Source: Metabacillus sediminilitoris (GTDB taxonomy: Bacteria; Bacillota; Bacilli; Bacillales; Bacillaceae). Taken from it: a DNA stretch of 64,000 nucleotides. Each line of letters starts with the position of its first letter. Positions within the stretch are counted from its first letter, which is position 1. A program made the position numbers and the translations under genes. The notes under the pieces are model-generated. The model saw only the letters and a list, made by a program, of their open reading frames with translations. It had not been told where the DNA came from and made no database searches. Shown piece by piece: positions 1-9,940 of the stretch. The stretch is taken from the NCBI RefSeq assembly GCF_009720625.1, contig NZ_CP046266.1, positions 2,551,501-2,615,500 on the forward strand, read 5' to 3'.

Positions 1-212
1 AACAGAAAGCCGGTTTTATCAGAGTTAATACTTGATATGATAATGGTTCGTTCTTTTAGCTGGATTGTCTCAGTAAAGGAAAGGCTTCTGAGGATATGGT
101 GATTTTTCTGAATATAGTCAATTATTCTTCTTGCCTCTTTATTTTTTAGTTGATGATGATTTAAAAACCATTTGAGAAATTCGCTTTTTTTAGTTGTTGA
201 TACCCAACTCAT
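1..212 (-). CDS. ypiB: YpiB-like (UPF0302) protein, 3' end cut by window edge
   Basis: This reading frame runs off the window start, so only about 70 N-terminal residues are visible. The start MSWVSTTKKSEFLKWFLNHH and the following charged helix resemble Bacillus YpiB (UPF0302), where a WVS-T-KK-F--WFL opening is typical. The ATG at 212 is preceded on the minus strand by AAGGAGTGATAG, a good ribosome site. YpiB is a conserved cytoplasmic protein of poorly defined function. The downstream residues diverge from the usual YpiB sequence, so this may be a paralogue. Family assignment is from memory of the family opening and is moderately sure. Confidence 0.6.
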   Translation of the reverse strand, partial: MSWVSTTKKSEFLKWFLNHHQLKNKEARRIIDYIQKNHHILRSLSFTETIQLKERTIIISSINSDKTGFL

Positions 213-521
213 TCTATCACTCCTTATGTATCATGGTCCTATCATACCATTTTCAATTACTTGATGTAACGAATTACATTTCTACTAGGTTAGAGCTTAG
301 TGTTATATTATATCGTTTTTGGAGAAGTTGGATCATATCCATTTATGTTTTTTTAACTCCTACAAGGACTCATAATATGTAGGAGGTTTAAGAGTTTACA
401 AAAAGATGAATACCAATTATAGTTATTGGAGAGTTATAATGTCTTTAATTGAAAACTAAACATTAGCGTCAATCAACAAAGTAGCCCAATTAAAACAAAA
501 CATAAAGGAGATAGAGATTGA
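213..521. other. Intergenic region without a supported gene
   Basis: About 300 bases separate two divergent genes. A TATAAT hexamer lies at 435-440 without a convincing -35 box. The AAAGGAG ribosome site of the next gene is at about 505-511. Short ORFs here have no ribosome site or recognisable product. Confidence 0.5.
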
Positions 522-1145
522 ATGGAATTCTGGGAATCAAGTTTTATAGAAAAACAAACGATGTGGGGATTTGAACCCACAGACTCCGCAATCTTAACAA
601 AGGACTTTTTCCTTGAAAGGAATGTAAAGGATATACTGGTACCAGGTATTGGATATGGCAGAAATGCAAAGGTTTTTATTGACAATGGAATAAATGTTAC
701 AGGTATTGAGATTTCAAAAACGGCGATTGATTTGGCGAGACAAAATGGGCTTGATAGTAGTATTTTTCATGGTTCAGTAACTGACATGCCTTTTGATAAC
801 AAACTCTATGACGGTATATTTTGCTATGCACTTATTCACTTATTGAATAATCGTGAGAGAGATAAGTTTATTAAAGATTGCTATAATCAGTTAAAGCCAA
901 ATGGATATATGATTTTTACAACTGTTTCAAAAAAAGCCCCAATGTTTGGTAAGGGCAAACAATTGGATAAAGACTATTTTGAGATAATGGAAGGCGTAAA
1001 AATGTTTTTTTATGATTCTAACTCCATAAAACAAGAATTTGGAAAATATGGACTGATAGAGTTTTCAGAAATTGACGAGCCAAGTAAGAACATGAAAAAT
1101 AAACCTCCAATAAATTTTATGATTATAAAATGTAAAAAAGAATGA
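522..1145 (+). CDS. Class I SAM-dependent methyltransferase
   Basis: A 207-residue cytoplasmic protein of Methyltransf_11/25 type. The glycine-rich SAM-binding motif I reads LVPGIGYGRNA near residues 40-50, followed by an acidic residue ending strand 2 (TGIEIS). A motif II-like segment DGIFCYALIHLL lies near residue 95. The length fits a single Rossmann domain without an added specificity domain, so the substrate cannot be told. The ATG follows AAAGGAG at normal spacing. The gene stands alone and is followed 58 bases later by the dispersed repeat, like most genes in this region. It is probably an accessory small-molecule methyltransferase. Confidence 0.85.
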   Translation: MEFWESSFIEKQTMWGFEPTDSAILTKDFFLERNVKDILVPGIGYGRNAKVFIDNGINVTGIEISKTAIDLARQNGLDSSIFHGSVTDMPFDNKLYDGIFCYALIHLLNNRERDKFIKDCYNQLKPNGYMIFTTVSKKAPMFGKGKQLDKDYFEIMEGVKMFFYDSNSIKQEFGKYGLIEFSEIDEPSKNMKNKPPINFMIIKCKKE

Positions 1146-1202
1146 TATAGATAATCATACAAAATATGAAAAAGTGAATTGTTAGGAGATAGGATGTGGA
1201 TA

Positions 1203-1296
1203 TGCTAACGGATACTTGAGGGTAAGATCGGGGTTGCTGCGACAGCCTTTTTTCTTTATCATTCTTTAACTAAAGGTGTAGCTTGGTTCAAGAAAA
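1203..1296 (+). repeat. Dispersed GCTAACGGGTGC repeat, copy 1 (head, hairpin, tail)
   Basis: The head GCTAACGGATACTTGAG at 1204-1220 is followed by a hairpin, GGTTG/CAGCC at 1232-1247, with a T-tract, then an imperfect palindromic tail at 1254-1296 containing TTTAACTAAAGGTG and TTGGTTCAAG. The layout closely matches the copy at 17012-17097. It sits right after the methyltransferase gene and could serve as its terminator. Confidence 0.7.
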
Positions 1297-1387
1297 GAGA
1301 AATAAAACCAAAAACGCACCTTCTGAATTATTCTAAACCCATATTTTGGATTATATTTTATCTGCGATAATCGTTTAGGAGCTTATG

Positions 1388-1545
1388 ATGGAATTGTTTA
1401 CAGGTAAATTAATAATAATAGCTTAATTTTTATTGATCATTACAATGACTGAGACCCTAGCCTATTCAACTAGAATTTCAGGAACGAGAGTGCAGTTAAT
1501 TGCAACTGTAATATCCTTGTCTAGTACACTAGCCGTAATCTACTC
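1388..1545 (+). pseudogene. amj: Amj/YdaH-type lipid II flippase, N-terminal remnant
   Basis: Translation from the ATG at 1388 gives MELFTGKLIIIA, an in-frame TAA, then FLLIITMTETLAYSTRISG and TRVQLIATVISLSSTLAVI. This resembles the first membrane segment and conserved TLAYSTR-SG stretch of Amj (YdaH), the alternate MurJ-type lipid II flippase. Coding similarity ends near 1540 where an IS110 transposase remnant begins on the other strand. The gene is therefore both nonsense-mutated and truncated, probably by the mobile element. Identification is from remembered family sequence and covers about 50 residues only. Confidence 0.6.
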
Positions 1546-1629
1546 GAACCTCTTTTGGTTATCCTGTTCACCGTTTCCTTGAACCTGACTTTCACCTTTG
1601 GCTACATCCAGACCAACGACTGGATTCAT
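1540..1629 (-). pseudogene. IS110-family transposase, N-terminal remnant
   Basis: On the minus strand an ATG at 1629 behind a GGAGGAG ribosome site opens MNPVVGLDVAKGESQVQ, the typical start of an IS110 transposase: the first catalytic Asp of the DEDD domain lies in GLDVAKG. Similarity stops after about 17 residues and the frame merges into amj remnant sequence. The rest of the transposase (normally about 400 residues) is missing. This is a different lineage from the intact IS110 at 15.5-17.0 kb, whose protein starts MDVIIERACGMDVHKDS. Confidence 0.65.
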
Positions 1630-1878
1630 TGGTAAATCTCCTCCTCCAACATAAAAATCACCGATACCCCTAATTCCTAGTTGCTGTATCATAGCTTCGC
1701 TTGTTATACGAGATCTAAGTCCCAACCAGCCTCAAACACGTTTCTACAAGTAGGGGGAGAACTGTTTAGCTGACGGGATCGAGTCCCACGGGTATTTCGT
1801 TCTACCCCGGCTACCGTTATAATAAAACCATATAATTAATGGTCAATCAGAAATATCTGGCTGACCTTATAATACGAA
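1630..1878 (-). mobile_element. Relic left end of an IS110-like element (relic A)
   Basis: Upstream of the transposase remnant, positions 1700-1840 share an extended alignment with 24461-24590. Shared blocks include CTTGTTA, ACAAGTAGGGGG, ACGGGAT, CCCACGGGT, GTTCTACCCCG and CTACCGTTATAATAA. In IS110-group elements this non-coding end encodes the bridge RNA, so these are most simply explained as two decayed copies of the same left end. Relative to relic B, this copy carries about 30 extra bases near 1837-1868. It ends at TATAATACGAAC, next to repeat-like sequence. Confidence 0.6.
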
Positions 1879-1917
1879 CTGATGCTTTTCTTTAATAAGA
1901 AGTAAGCCTTTTTTATG
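1873..1917 (+). repeat. Dispersed repeat, partial copy flanking relic A
   Basis: TACGAACTGATGCTTTTC, an AATAAGAAG stretch and a T-tract follow the relic left end. They resemble the head (CTAACGGGTGCTTT) and the T-tract of other copies. The head has decayed. Confidence 0.4.
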
Positions 1918-1952
1918 TCGCAATTGATGTGAATTCCGAGGGAGTGTAAAAG

Positions 1953-2108
1953 ATGAAAAAGCTAACAGAAGCAAAAATTTATGAGTTTGAATACGATTCA
2001 GAAGAAGAAATGAAAGATCACATACAACAGTTAGAATCAATAGGGTTTGAATGTGTCATCTCATTTGATAGCCCTATCCTTTATGCTAAGTTTATTAAAA
2101 ATTTTTAA
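1953..2108 (+). CDS. Small acidic hypothetical protein (51 aa)
   Basis: An ATG behind GAGGGAGTG at good spacing opens a 51-residue frame beginning MKKLTEAKIYEFEYDSEEEM and ending AKFIKNF. It is rich in Glu, Asp and Lys and has no signal peptide or membrane segment. The pattern of alternating charge, a helix (EEEMKDHIQQLESIGF) and two strands would suit a small alpha/beta domain. I do not recognise the family. It is followed by a dispersed repeat, like the neighbouring single genes, which supports it being a real unit. Confidence 0.55.
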   Translation: MKKLTEAKIYEFEYDSEEEMKDHIQQLESIGFECVISFDSPILYAKFIKNF

Positions 2109-2137
2109 TTCAGATTAAAAAGAAAAAGTGGTGATTA

Positions 2138-2258
2138 GTAAAGGGCGCGTTTATCGAACAACGCGTATTTTGGGTTAGGGCCATATTGTTGAAGATCACA
2201 GCTGAAGAGATTTTGAGGAAATACACTTAAACTAACAGAGCAGAATAGTTGAATATGA
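2138..2258 (+). repeat. Dispersed repeat, copy 2 (split)
   Basis: The head TAAAGGGCGCGTT contains a hairpin, CGCGTT at 2146-2151 paired with AACGCG at 2160-2165. A tail-like stretch AACTAACAGAGCAGAATAGTTGAATA lies about 55 bases later at 2229-2255 and is palindromic at its ends (TTAAACTA/TAGTTGAA). The remaining sequence to 2593 holds nothing else I can support. Confidence 0.5.
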
Positions 2259-2593
2259 TTATAAATACACAATTTTTAAAAAATAAAAATTGTTGTTTTT
2301 TACCAGCCGAATAAGTAAGGTTAGGATAGAGATGTATTGAAAGGGGAATTAAGATTCTACATGTGGCAAACTCTGTAATAAAAAATAATAAAAATAAATA
2401 GATAACTTTATACCCTTTTAAAGAGTAGTGTGTCTATTTATTTGAGTTATCATCATTCCAGGGATGCTTGGTGTGGAGTTATAAAATATCCATTAACTAG
2501 GCAGATCCTATAATGGGGTCTGCTTTTGTTATTATGAGAATCTTCATCTCTATTACCATATCATTTTGTCCCTATCATTTGGGGGTTAAAAAA

Positions 2594-3349
2594 ATGCGAC
2601 ATATTCAAAAAAAAATAGCTCTAATTACAGGAGCAAGCAGTCAAAGAGATATTGGTACAGCTATTTGTCGTAAGTTAGCCTCACAGGGTATAAATATTTT
2701 CTTTACTCACTGGAATTCTGATGCTGTGTGGGTAGAAAAATTTCAACAAGAAATTTTACAAATGGGTGTCCGTTGCGAGGCAATGAAAATTGATTTATCA
2801 GATGTAAATGCTGCATTTACAATTTTTGAAGAAATGTCGGATAAATTAGGAGATCCTTCAATTCTAATTAATAATGCTGCTCATTCCACAAGTAATGATT
2901 ATGTATCGTTAGATGCTAAAGCACTTGATGATCATTATGCGGTGAATATGAGGTCAACTTTTCTTCTTTGTGTTGAATTTGCCCGTCGTTTTAAAAAATC
3001 TCATTTCGAATCAGGAAGAATCATAAATATGACATCAGGGCAGGATTTAGGTCCTATGCCTGGGGAGTTAGCCTATGCAGCAACGAAAGGAGCTATTTCT
3101 GCCTTTACTAGGTCGATATCACAAGAACTTGCATCATTAGGAATCACTGTTAATGCTGTAAACCCAGGTCCAACAGATTCTACATGGATGACGGATGATA
3201 TAAGAAATTTTCTTTTACCTAAATTTCCAATGGGACGGCTTGGTACACCTGATGATGCGGCACGAATTATTGCTTTTCTTGCAAGTGATGAGGCTGAATG
3301 GATAACTGGACAAATTATCCATTCAGAAGGTGGATTTATTCGCGGATAA
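2594..3349 (+). CDS. Short-chain dehydrogenase/reductase (SDR), FabG-like
   Basis: A classical SDR of 251 residues. The cofactor loop TGASSQRDIG lies near residue 12. NNAAH follows strand 4. The catalytic set is Ser in NMTSGQD, Tyr in ELAYAATKG and the Lys four residues later. The C-terminal IHSEGGFIRG is typical of 3-oxoacyl-ACP reductase-like members. The frame is open upstream, but the ATG at 2594 behind TTTGGGGGTT fits the family start best. The substrate is unknown. It stands alone and is followed by a dispersed repeat. Confidence 0.85.
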   Translation: MRHIQKKIALITGASSQRDIGTAICRKLASQGINIFFTHWNSDAVWVEKFQQEILQMGVRCEAMKIDLSDVNAAFTIFEEMSDKLGDPSILINNAAHSTSNDYVSLDAKALDDHYAVNMRSTFLLCVEFARRFKKSHFESGRIINMTSGQDLGPMPGELAYAATKGAISAFTRSISQELASLGITVNAVNPGPTDSTWMTDDIRNFLLPKFPMGRLGTPDDAARIIAFLASDEAEWITGQIIHSEGGFIRG

Positions 3350-3430
3350 ACTAAAAAAACTATCAAATCACAATATGTACCAATTTATTTCATATATGTA
3401 TTGCTACAATTTTTTTATTGATTCTTATTC

Positions 3431-3519
3431 TACGAATTGGCGTTTGAATTGAAGACATGGGTTGCTCCTGCAGCCCTATGCTTTTCCACTCACTGTGCAG
3501 GTTTATTAGTAAGAAAAGG
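3431..3519 (+). repeat. Dispersed repeat, copy 3
   Basis: Degenerate head TACGAATTGGCGTTTGAATT, hairpin GGGTTGC/GCAGCCC at 3459-3476, then a palindromic tail at 3481-3519, CTTTTCCACT... to ...AGTAAGAAAAG. It lies about 80 bases after the SDR gene. Confidence 0.6.
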
Positions 3520-3580
3520 TTAACATTACCAATTTATTGTGATACGATCAAACTAATCTTGTTAGAAGAGGTGAGTTTAG

Positions 3581-4288
3581 GTGAGTAAAGTTGAGCAGAG
3601 TACAAAGTTAGATTTAGAACGAATTATTTTTATTGGGAGAACCTATAAAGAGTATTTAGATATGTTCTCGCTTTCAGAAGAGGAATTAGAACGAAAGAAA
3701 ATCCTCGATTGCCCTGCAGGAGCTTGTTCGTTTACTGCTGTAGGTAACGAATTAGGCTTAGATGTAACAGCCTGTGATATTGCGTATTATTATTCTGGTG
3801 AAGACTTAAAAAATAAAGGTCTTCAGGATATTGAACACGCGATGGAGCATATGGAAAAAGCCAAAAGTAATTATAAATGGGATTATTTTACTGATATAGA
3901 TGGTCTTAGAAAACATCGATTAAGTGCCTTACAAAATTGTGCCAATGATATGAAGAAATCAAGTGAACGGTACATTCCTGTTACTTTACCTTCTTTGCCG
4001 TTTGAGAATGCAGAATTTGACATTCTTCTCTCTGCACATTTTCTATTTTTGTATGCAGATAGATTAGATTATCAATTTCACATAGAAACCATAAATGAGT
4101 TATTAAGGGTTACGAAAGAAGAAATTCGTATCTTTCCTTTAGTTGATTTAGAAGGAAAGCGATATGAGCACTTAGATAAAATAATAAGTTATCTTGCTGA
4201 TAATGGTTGTACAGTCGAAGAAATGAAAGTATCATATGAATTTCAGACAAATGCTAACTCGATGTTAAAAATAAAAAAAGGTTTGTAA
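3581..4288 (+). CDS. SAM-dependent methyltransferase-like protein
   Basis: A 235-residue protein opening at GTG behind AGAGGTGAG. ILDCPAGACSFTA near residue 40 matches motif I (D-x-G/P-A-G). TACDIAYYY supplies the acidic residue after strand 2. LPFENAEFDILLSAHFLFLY near residue 140 is a motif II-like segment, common in small Bacillus methyltransferases where a conserved SSERYI-V-LP-LPF stretch precedes it. No signal peptide or membrane segment. The target is unknown. It is a stand-alone gene followed by a strong hairpin. Confidence 0.75.
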   Translation: MSKVEQSTKLDLERIIFIGRTYKEYLDMFSLSEEELERKKILDCPAGACSFTAVGNELGLDVTACDIAYYYSGEDLKNKGLQDIEHAMEHMEKAKSNYKWDYFTDIDGLRKHRLSALQNCANDMKKSSERYIPVTLPSLPFENAEFDILLSAHFLFLYADRLDYQFHIETINELLRVTKEEIRIFPLVDLEGKRYEHLDKIISYLADNGCTVEEMKVSYEFQTNANSMLKIKKGL

Positions 4289-4293
4289 AGAAA

Positions 4294-4350
4294 GGGGCAA
4301 CGTGGAGACGTTGCCCCTTTATTCAACTACTTGACGGGGGCAAGCCCCAG
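4294..4350 (+). terminator. Rho-independent terminator plus repeat tail
   Basis: A perfect 10-bp stem, GGGGCAACGT at 4294-4303 and ACGTTGCCCC at 4308-4317 with a 4-base loop, is followed by TTTATT. The next bases, TTATTCAACTACTTGACGGGGGC, resemble the tail of the dispersed repeat and include a second small palindrome GGGGC-AA-GCCCC. Confidence 0.75.
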
Positions 4351-4358
4351 GGACAGGT

Positions 4359-4391
4359 ACGTTCTATGCATGCTACAGTTATAATACGAAC
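4359..4391. mobile_element. Relic IS110-like end (relic C)
   Basis: ACGTTCTA, CTAC and GTTATAATACGAAC occur in the same order as at the outer edge of relics A and B. Only about 33 bases remain. It is followed by GAGAGCGGGTTAG and AATAAGAG, which may be decayed repeat. The segment 4392-4673 holds the rph upstream region; a possible -35 TTGAAC at 4560-4565 is followed after only 15 bases by TATAGC, so no promoter is claimed. Confidence 0.45.
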
Positions 4392-4592
4392 GAGAGCGGG
4401 TTAGTTTAATAAGAGCTTGAAATCTCATATTAATATAAGGTTTTTTCGGGAAAATAACAGACTAAATGGAAAAAGTTGATTTTAGTTATATTCATAATAT
4501 GCGTTAAAAGGTATATGAGCTGCTTTCGAGGGGATGAGCCGGGGCTTTAGCTTACTTTATTGAACTCTTCCTAATTTAATTATAGCATGTAA

Positions 4593-7289
<2,697 letters not shown>

Positions 7290-7380
7290 TTGCTGAATAC
7301 CTTACAGTATGAAAGATGTTATTTTGAAATTCTTATCTTTTGTTATAGAATAATCATTCTTATGTTTTAAGGGTTTTTGT

Positions 7381-7463
7381 TCAACTAATTGGGGCTTGAT
7401 TAAAAAAGGAGTAGCTGCGGCCACTCTTTTTTTTAACTAACGTGTCAGTTTAGTGAAAGAAGG
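7381..7463 (+). repeat. Dispersed repeat, copy 4
   Basis: Head TCAACTAATTGGGGCTTGATT, hairpin GAGTAGC/GGCCACTC at about 7409-7426 with an eight-T tract, then tail TTAACTAACGTGTCAGTTTAGTGAAAG. It lies 90 bases downstream of rph and probably ends its transcript. Confidence 0.7.
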
Positions 7464-7521
7464 ATTTTACTGTATCTTGGCGAATTTTTCATTATCCTGT
7501 ATGAATGGAAGTGTTCGGTAT

Positions 7522-7922
7522 ATGCAATTTCAAGAAAAGGATTTCGATGAGAATCTAAAAGAAAAAATTGAAAAAAACGAACTGGCTTTAAAAGACCTTA
7601 TTAATAAATTGTTAATCCAGAATAAATTTGTTTTTGCAAAAAAAACTTGGGTTTTGATGCGGGCTTCGATAAAGTTGGCGACGACCCTTTCAAACCAGGA
7701 TACAGTTCTTCCATTTCATTAGGTATTTCGGATAATCAAGGTGAACTTATTGATTTTCATTCGATTAAAATATGGGAATGTGAACGGTCTATCCTAGGTC
7801 TACCGATTTCAAAAAACATTCTTGGAAGCAAGATTAAAGGTGCACTACTTGATGAAACATTGGAAGAAGTAAAACAAGAATTAAAGGAATATATTGAGGA
7901 AGTATTACAAGATGTAAATTAA
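7522..7922 (+). pseudogene. Hypothetical gene split by a one-base frameshift in an A-run
   Basis: Two overlapping frames form one protein if one base is restored. The first part (MQFQEKDFDENLKEKIEKN to NKFVFAKK) stops matching at an eight-A run, 7638-7645. The second part (LGFDAGFDKVGDDPFKPG onward) continues in the next frame and ends EEVLQDVN at 7922. Nine A residues would join them as AKKNLGFDAGF. The joined product is about 133 residues, charged, with helical ends and a beta-rich centre. I do not recognise the family. It could be a pseudogene, a slippage-expressed gene or a read error. Confidence 0.5.
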
Positions 7923-7930
7923 CGTTCTTC

Positions 7931-8008
7931 TTCAACTAACGGGTGCTTTCCTTAAATAAGGAATGCTTAATTTTTAATTCATGCACAGATGCAGGATTGT
8001 ACAAAAAG
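7931..8008 (+). repeat. Dispersed repeat, copy 5 (consensus-like head)
   Basis: The head TTCAACTAACGGGTGCTTT is close to consensus. The hairpin GCTTTCCTTA/TAAGGAATGC spans 7945-7966 and is followed by a T-tract. The tail TTAATTCATGCACAGATGCAG and ATTGTACAAAAAG is weakly palindromic. Confidence 0.7.
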
Positions 8009-8129
8009 TATCAAAGGAAAAAGTTCAATAGTTCTGTTTGATTTGAATTTGAATATGATTAAAGATACGTTAATTACATTCTTTCCAGTGATCATATCAA
8101 GTGATTAAATAATAGGGGGAAAAATTTAT

Positions 8130-8402
8130 ATGGATAATGTATTAAAAGTATCATCAAAATCAAATCCAAATTCAGTTGCAGGTGCAATTGCAGGTGTATT
8201 AAGTGAAAGAGGAGTTACAGAAATTCAAGTGATTGGAGCTGGTGCTTTAAATCAAGCGATTAAAGCCATTGCAATTGCAAGAGGATTCGTAGCTCCTAGT
8301 GGTGTTAATCTGGTTTTTGTTCCTGCATTTACAGATATTTTAATCAATAATGAAAGTAGAACAGCAATCAAATTAATTGTAGGTTCTAGAAAAAAAAGAT
8401 AG
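8130..8402 (+). CDS. spoVS: SpoVS-family protein (diverged paralogue)
   Basis: A 90-residue protein with the SpoVS hallmarks: LKVSSKSNPNSVAGAIAGVL, IQVIGAGALNQAIKAIAIAR and GFVAPSGV-L--VPAFTDI. SpoVS is a small Alba-like protein needed for spore coat assembly and cortex formation in Bacillus subtilis. This copy differs from the highly conserved chromosomal SpoVS at the N-terminus (MDNVLKVSSKS rather than MEILKVSAKS), in NNESRTAIKLIVGSRKKR at the end, and by four extra residues. It also sits alone between dispersed repeats, which suggests an extra paralogue. The ribosome site is AGGGGG about 10 bases before the ATG. Confidence 0.85.
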   Translation: MDNVLKVSSKSNPNSVAGAIAGVLSERGVTEIQVIGAGALNQAIKAIAIARGFVAPSGVNLVFVPAFTDILINNESRTAIKLIVGSRKKR

Positions 8403-8473
8403 ATTCGCGTTGAGATGTTCAATAAAAGAATTATAAAAAAAAACATTCCCCTGATGCTATATATTAGATGTTT

Positions 8474-8618
8474 CTGCTAACGGGTGCAAGAGTTGAAGAT
8501 TAAGCTGCCAATAATGCATAAAGTAACCATAAAAATATAGACATTCTATTAGGTGTATACTTCAATAGGAGTAAAGCCTTTTCTTATTATACTAACCGTG
8601 AAGTTTAATTGGAGAGGA
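8474..8618 (+). repeat. Dispersed repeat, copy 6 (head and tail separated)
   Basis: GCTAACGGGTGCAAGAG at about 8475-8491 is a consensus head. A tail-like block, TTCTTATTATACTAACCGTGAAGTTTAATTGGAGAG, lies at 8580-8615. About 90 AT-rich bases lie between them. It follows the SpoVS-like gene. Confidence 0.6.
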
Positions 8619-8667
8619 ACAACTGGTAAAATAACTTGAAATCCATTTTAAAAGGTGTTGTTATTTT

Positions 8668-9144
8668 TTGGAACAAGTTAGAATGTACAGAATATCTCTG
8701 CTATTAATATTGGTTTTTATGGTTACTGGAATATTATTATTTATATTGTCCATTATGGCTTTAAGGGCTGCCCCGATTGTATCAATTTTAATGATTATCT
8801 TTTCAACTTTTACGATAGGTTCTTCAATTTATCTTTGGCGAAAAAGAAAGGAAGGCAAAGGACTTTATTGGGATGATGAAGGAATTGTAATCGACTTAAA
8901 AGGAAATAAGGTTTATTGGGATGAAATTGAAGACATTCAGTTTTTTAAAAGTAGTACCACCAGTTTTTCAAAGGCTACTGTAATTTACCCTCACTATACA
9001 AAACACGAAAAAATAAGAATTCGTCGTAAGAAATTGCTGCCAACACCTGCACATTCAATTGATTGGATTTTAATCGAAAAGCCAAAGGAATTTCATAATA
9101 ATTTAATGAAAGTTTGGGTAGAAAAAACCAATTTGCAAAAATAA
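8668..9144 (+). CDS. Small membrane protein with two N-terminal TM segments
   Basis: A 158-residue protein, probably starting at TTG behind AAAGGTG. Two hydrophobic helices lie near residues 8-30 and 36-56 (LLLILVFMVTGILLFILSI and APIVSILMIIFSTFTIGSS). They are followed by a soluble beta-rich part of about 100 residues with GLYWDDEGIVIDLKGNKVYWDEIEDI. This two-helix plus PH-like arrangement occurs in Bacillus proteins loosely grouped with the STM3941 family. That link is uncertain and no function is known. A dispersed repeat follows 20 bases later. Confidence 0.6.
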   Translation: MEQVRMYRISLLLILVFMVTGILLFILSIMALRAAPIVSILMIIFSTFTIGSSIYLWRKRKEGKGLYWDDEGIVIDLKGNKVYWDEIEDIQFFKSSTTSFSKATVIYPHYTKHEKIRIRRKKLLPTPAHSIDWILIEKPKEFHNNLMKVWVEKTNLQK

Positions 9145-9165
9145 AGTCAAACTTTTATTGCATTC

Positions 9166-9232
9166 CTTCTTAAAGTAAAGGGTGCCTTCGTTCAATGAAT
9201 AGTCAGGGAGCGCTGCCATGGCTGCACCGTTT
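9166..9232 (+). repeat. Dispersed repeat, copy 7
   Basis: Head TTAAAGTAAAGGGTGCCTTCGTTCAATGAA, then AGCGCTGCCATGGCTGCA, which contains the perfect palindrome GCCATGGC. The tail is reduced to CCGTTTAACAATTAATAATGG. Confidence 0.6.
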
Positions 9233-9321
9233 AACAATTAATAATGGGACAGATGCATTGCGCTAGCCGTCTTTCCTTTAAAAAATTAGGCTAGTGGACT
9301 TGTCCCTTTGGTACATTGCCA

Positions 9322-9753
9322 CTAACGTACAGGGATAATTTGTCCTCTGATTTCCCCATTAGGATTTTGTTCAGTATGGGCGTTAACATAAGAAAGTTTT
9401 TTCCGCATCAATTTGAGAAGGTCACGAATACTTTTTACACCAACCTCATTGTCGACAATATCTTCGTCCGTAATAATTCCGGTTACAATTCCCTGGCGAG
9501 TGCTAATCCCATGCTGTTCTTCAAGAGTCATTAGATTAGCTCCAAATAAGAACACTAGAACGGGTCCATTTTCACCACGAGCACCAAAATGAATATGTGC
9601 TTGAACAAAATTTTCAATATCATTTACTTCAAGGTGAAATTTTATTTTAGTCTCCTGTTTATTCGTAATAAACTTAGCCGTTCCAAACGCATCCGTCATT
9701 ACTGGAGGTACTTCGTTTTCCCCTCTTAACCTAGCAATAAATTTCTCCATCAT
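9322..9753 (-). CDS. CHRD-domain protein
   Basis: About 143 residues forming a single CHRD domain: ENEVPPVMTDAFGTAKF near the start, VQAHIHFGARGENGPVLVFLF in the middle and the C-terminal AHTEQNPNGEIRGQI. These phrases mark the domain first described in chordin and widespread in bacteria. No signal peptide is evident, so it is probably cytoplasmic or released with the spore. The function is unknown. A GTG lies three codons upstream, but the ATG at 9753 is better spaced from AAGGTGG. It is the only minus-strand single gene between repeats in this stretch. Confidence 0.8.
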   Translation of the reverse strand: MMEKFIARLRGENEVPPVMTDAFGTAKFITNKQETKIKFHLEVNDIENFVQAHIHFGARGENGPVLVFLFGANLMTLEEQHGISTRQGIVTGIITDEDIVDNEVGVKSIRDLLKLMRKKLSYVNAHTEQNPNGEIRGQIIPVR

Positions 9754-9896
9754 TTTCACCACCTTACGAAAGTTACTCCATTTTATGAAAATTGCAGGAG
9801 ACAGGTATAGGTGAAAGGAATAGAGGATAAAAAAGGGGCTTACTCATAAGGGAAATGAAATAAATATATTCTTGTAATACCAATGGAAGTTTTTAT

Positions 9897-9936
9897 CAAC
9901 TAATTTCGTTCGTTGATCCAAGAATGATGACGCACT
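9897..9936 (+). repeat. Dispersed repeat, copy 8, joined to a truncated gene
   Basis: TCAACTAATTTCGTTCGTTGATCC and GATGACGCACTTTA match the head and the GTTGATCC/GGATCAAT hairpin form seen at 12940-13030. Sequence coding for a GNAT acetyltransferase interior starts directly after it at 9941. Confidence 0.55.
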
Positions 9937-9940
9937 TTAA

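Noticed and set aside
3073..3366. 97-residue minus-strand frame inside the SDR gene
   Set aside because: Antisense shadow of a well-supported SDR; no ribosome site or recognisable domain.
4535..4560. Rifamycin-associated element upstream of rph
   Set aside because: GGGGATGAGCCGGGGCTTTAGC is G-rich but does not match the 19-base element known from actinomycetes, and dyad symmetry is poor.
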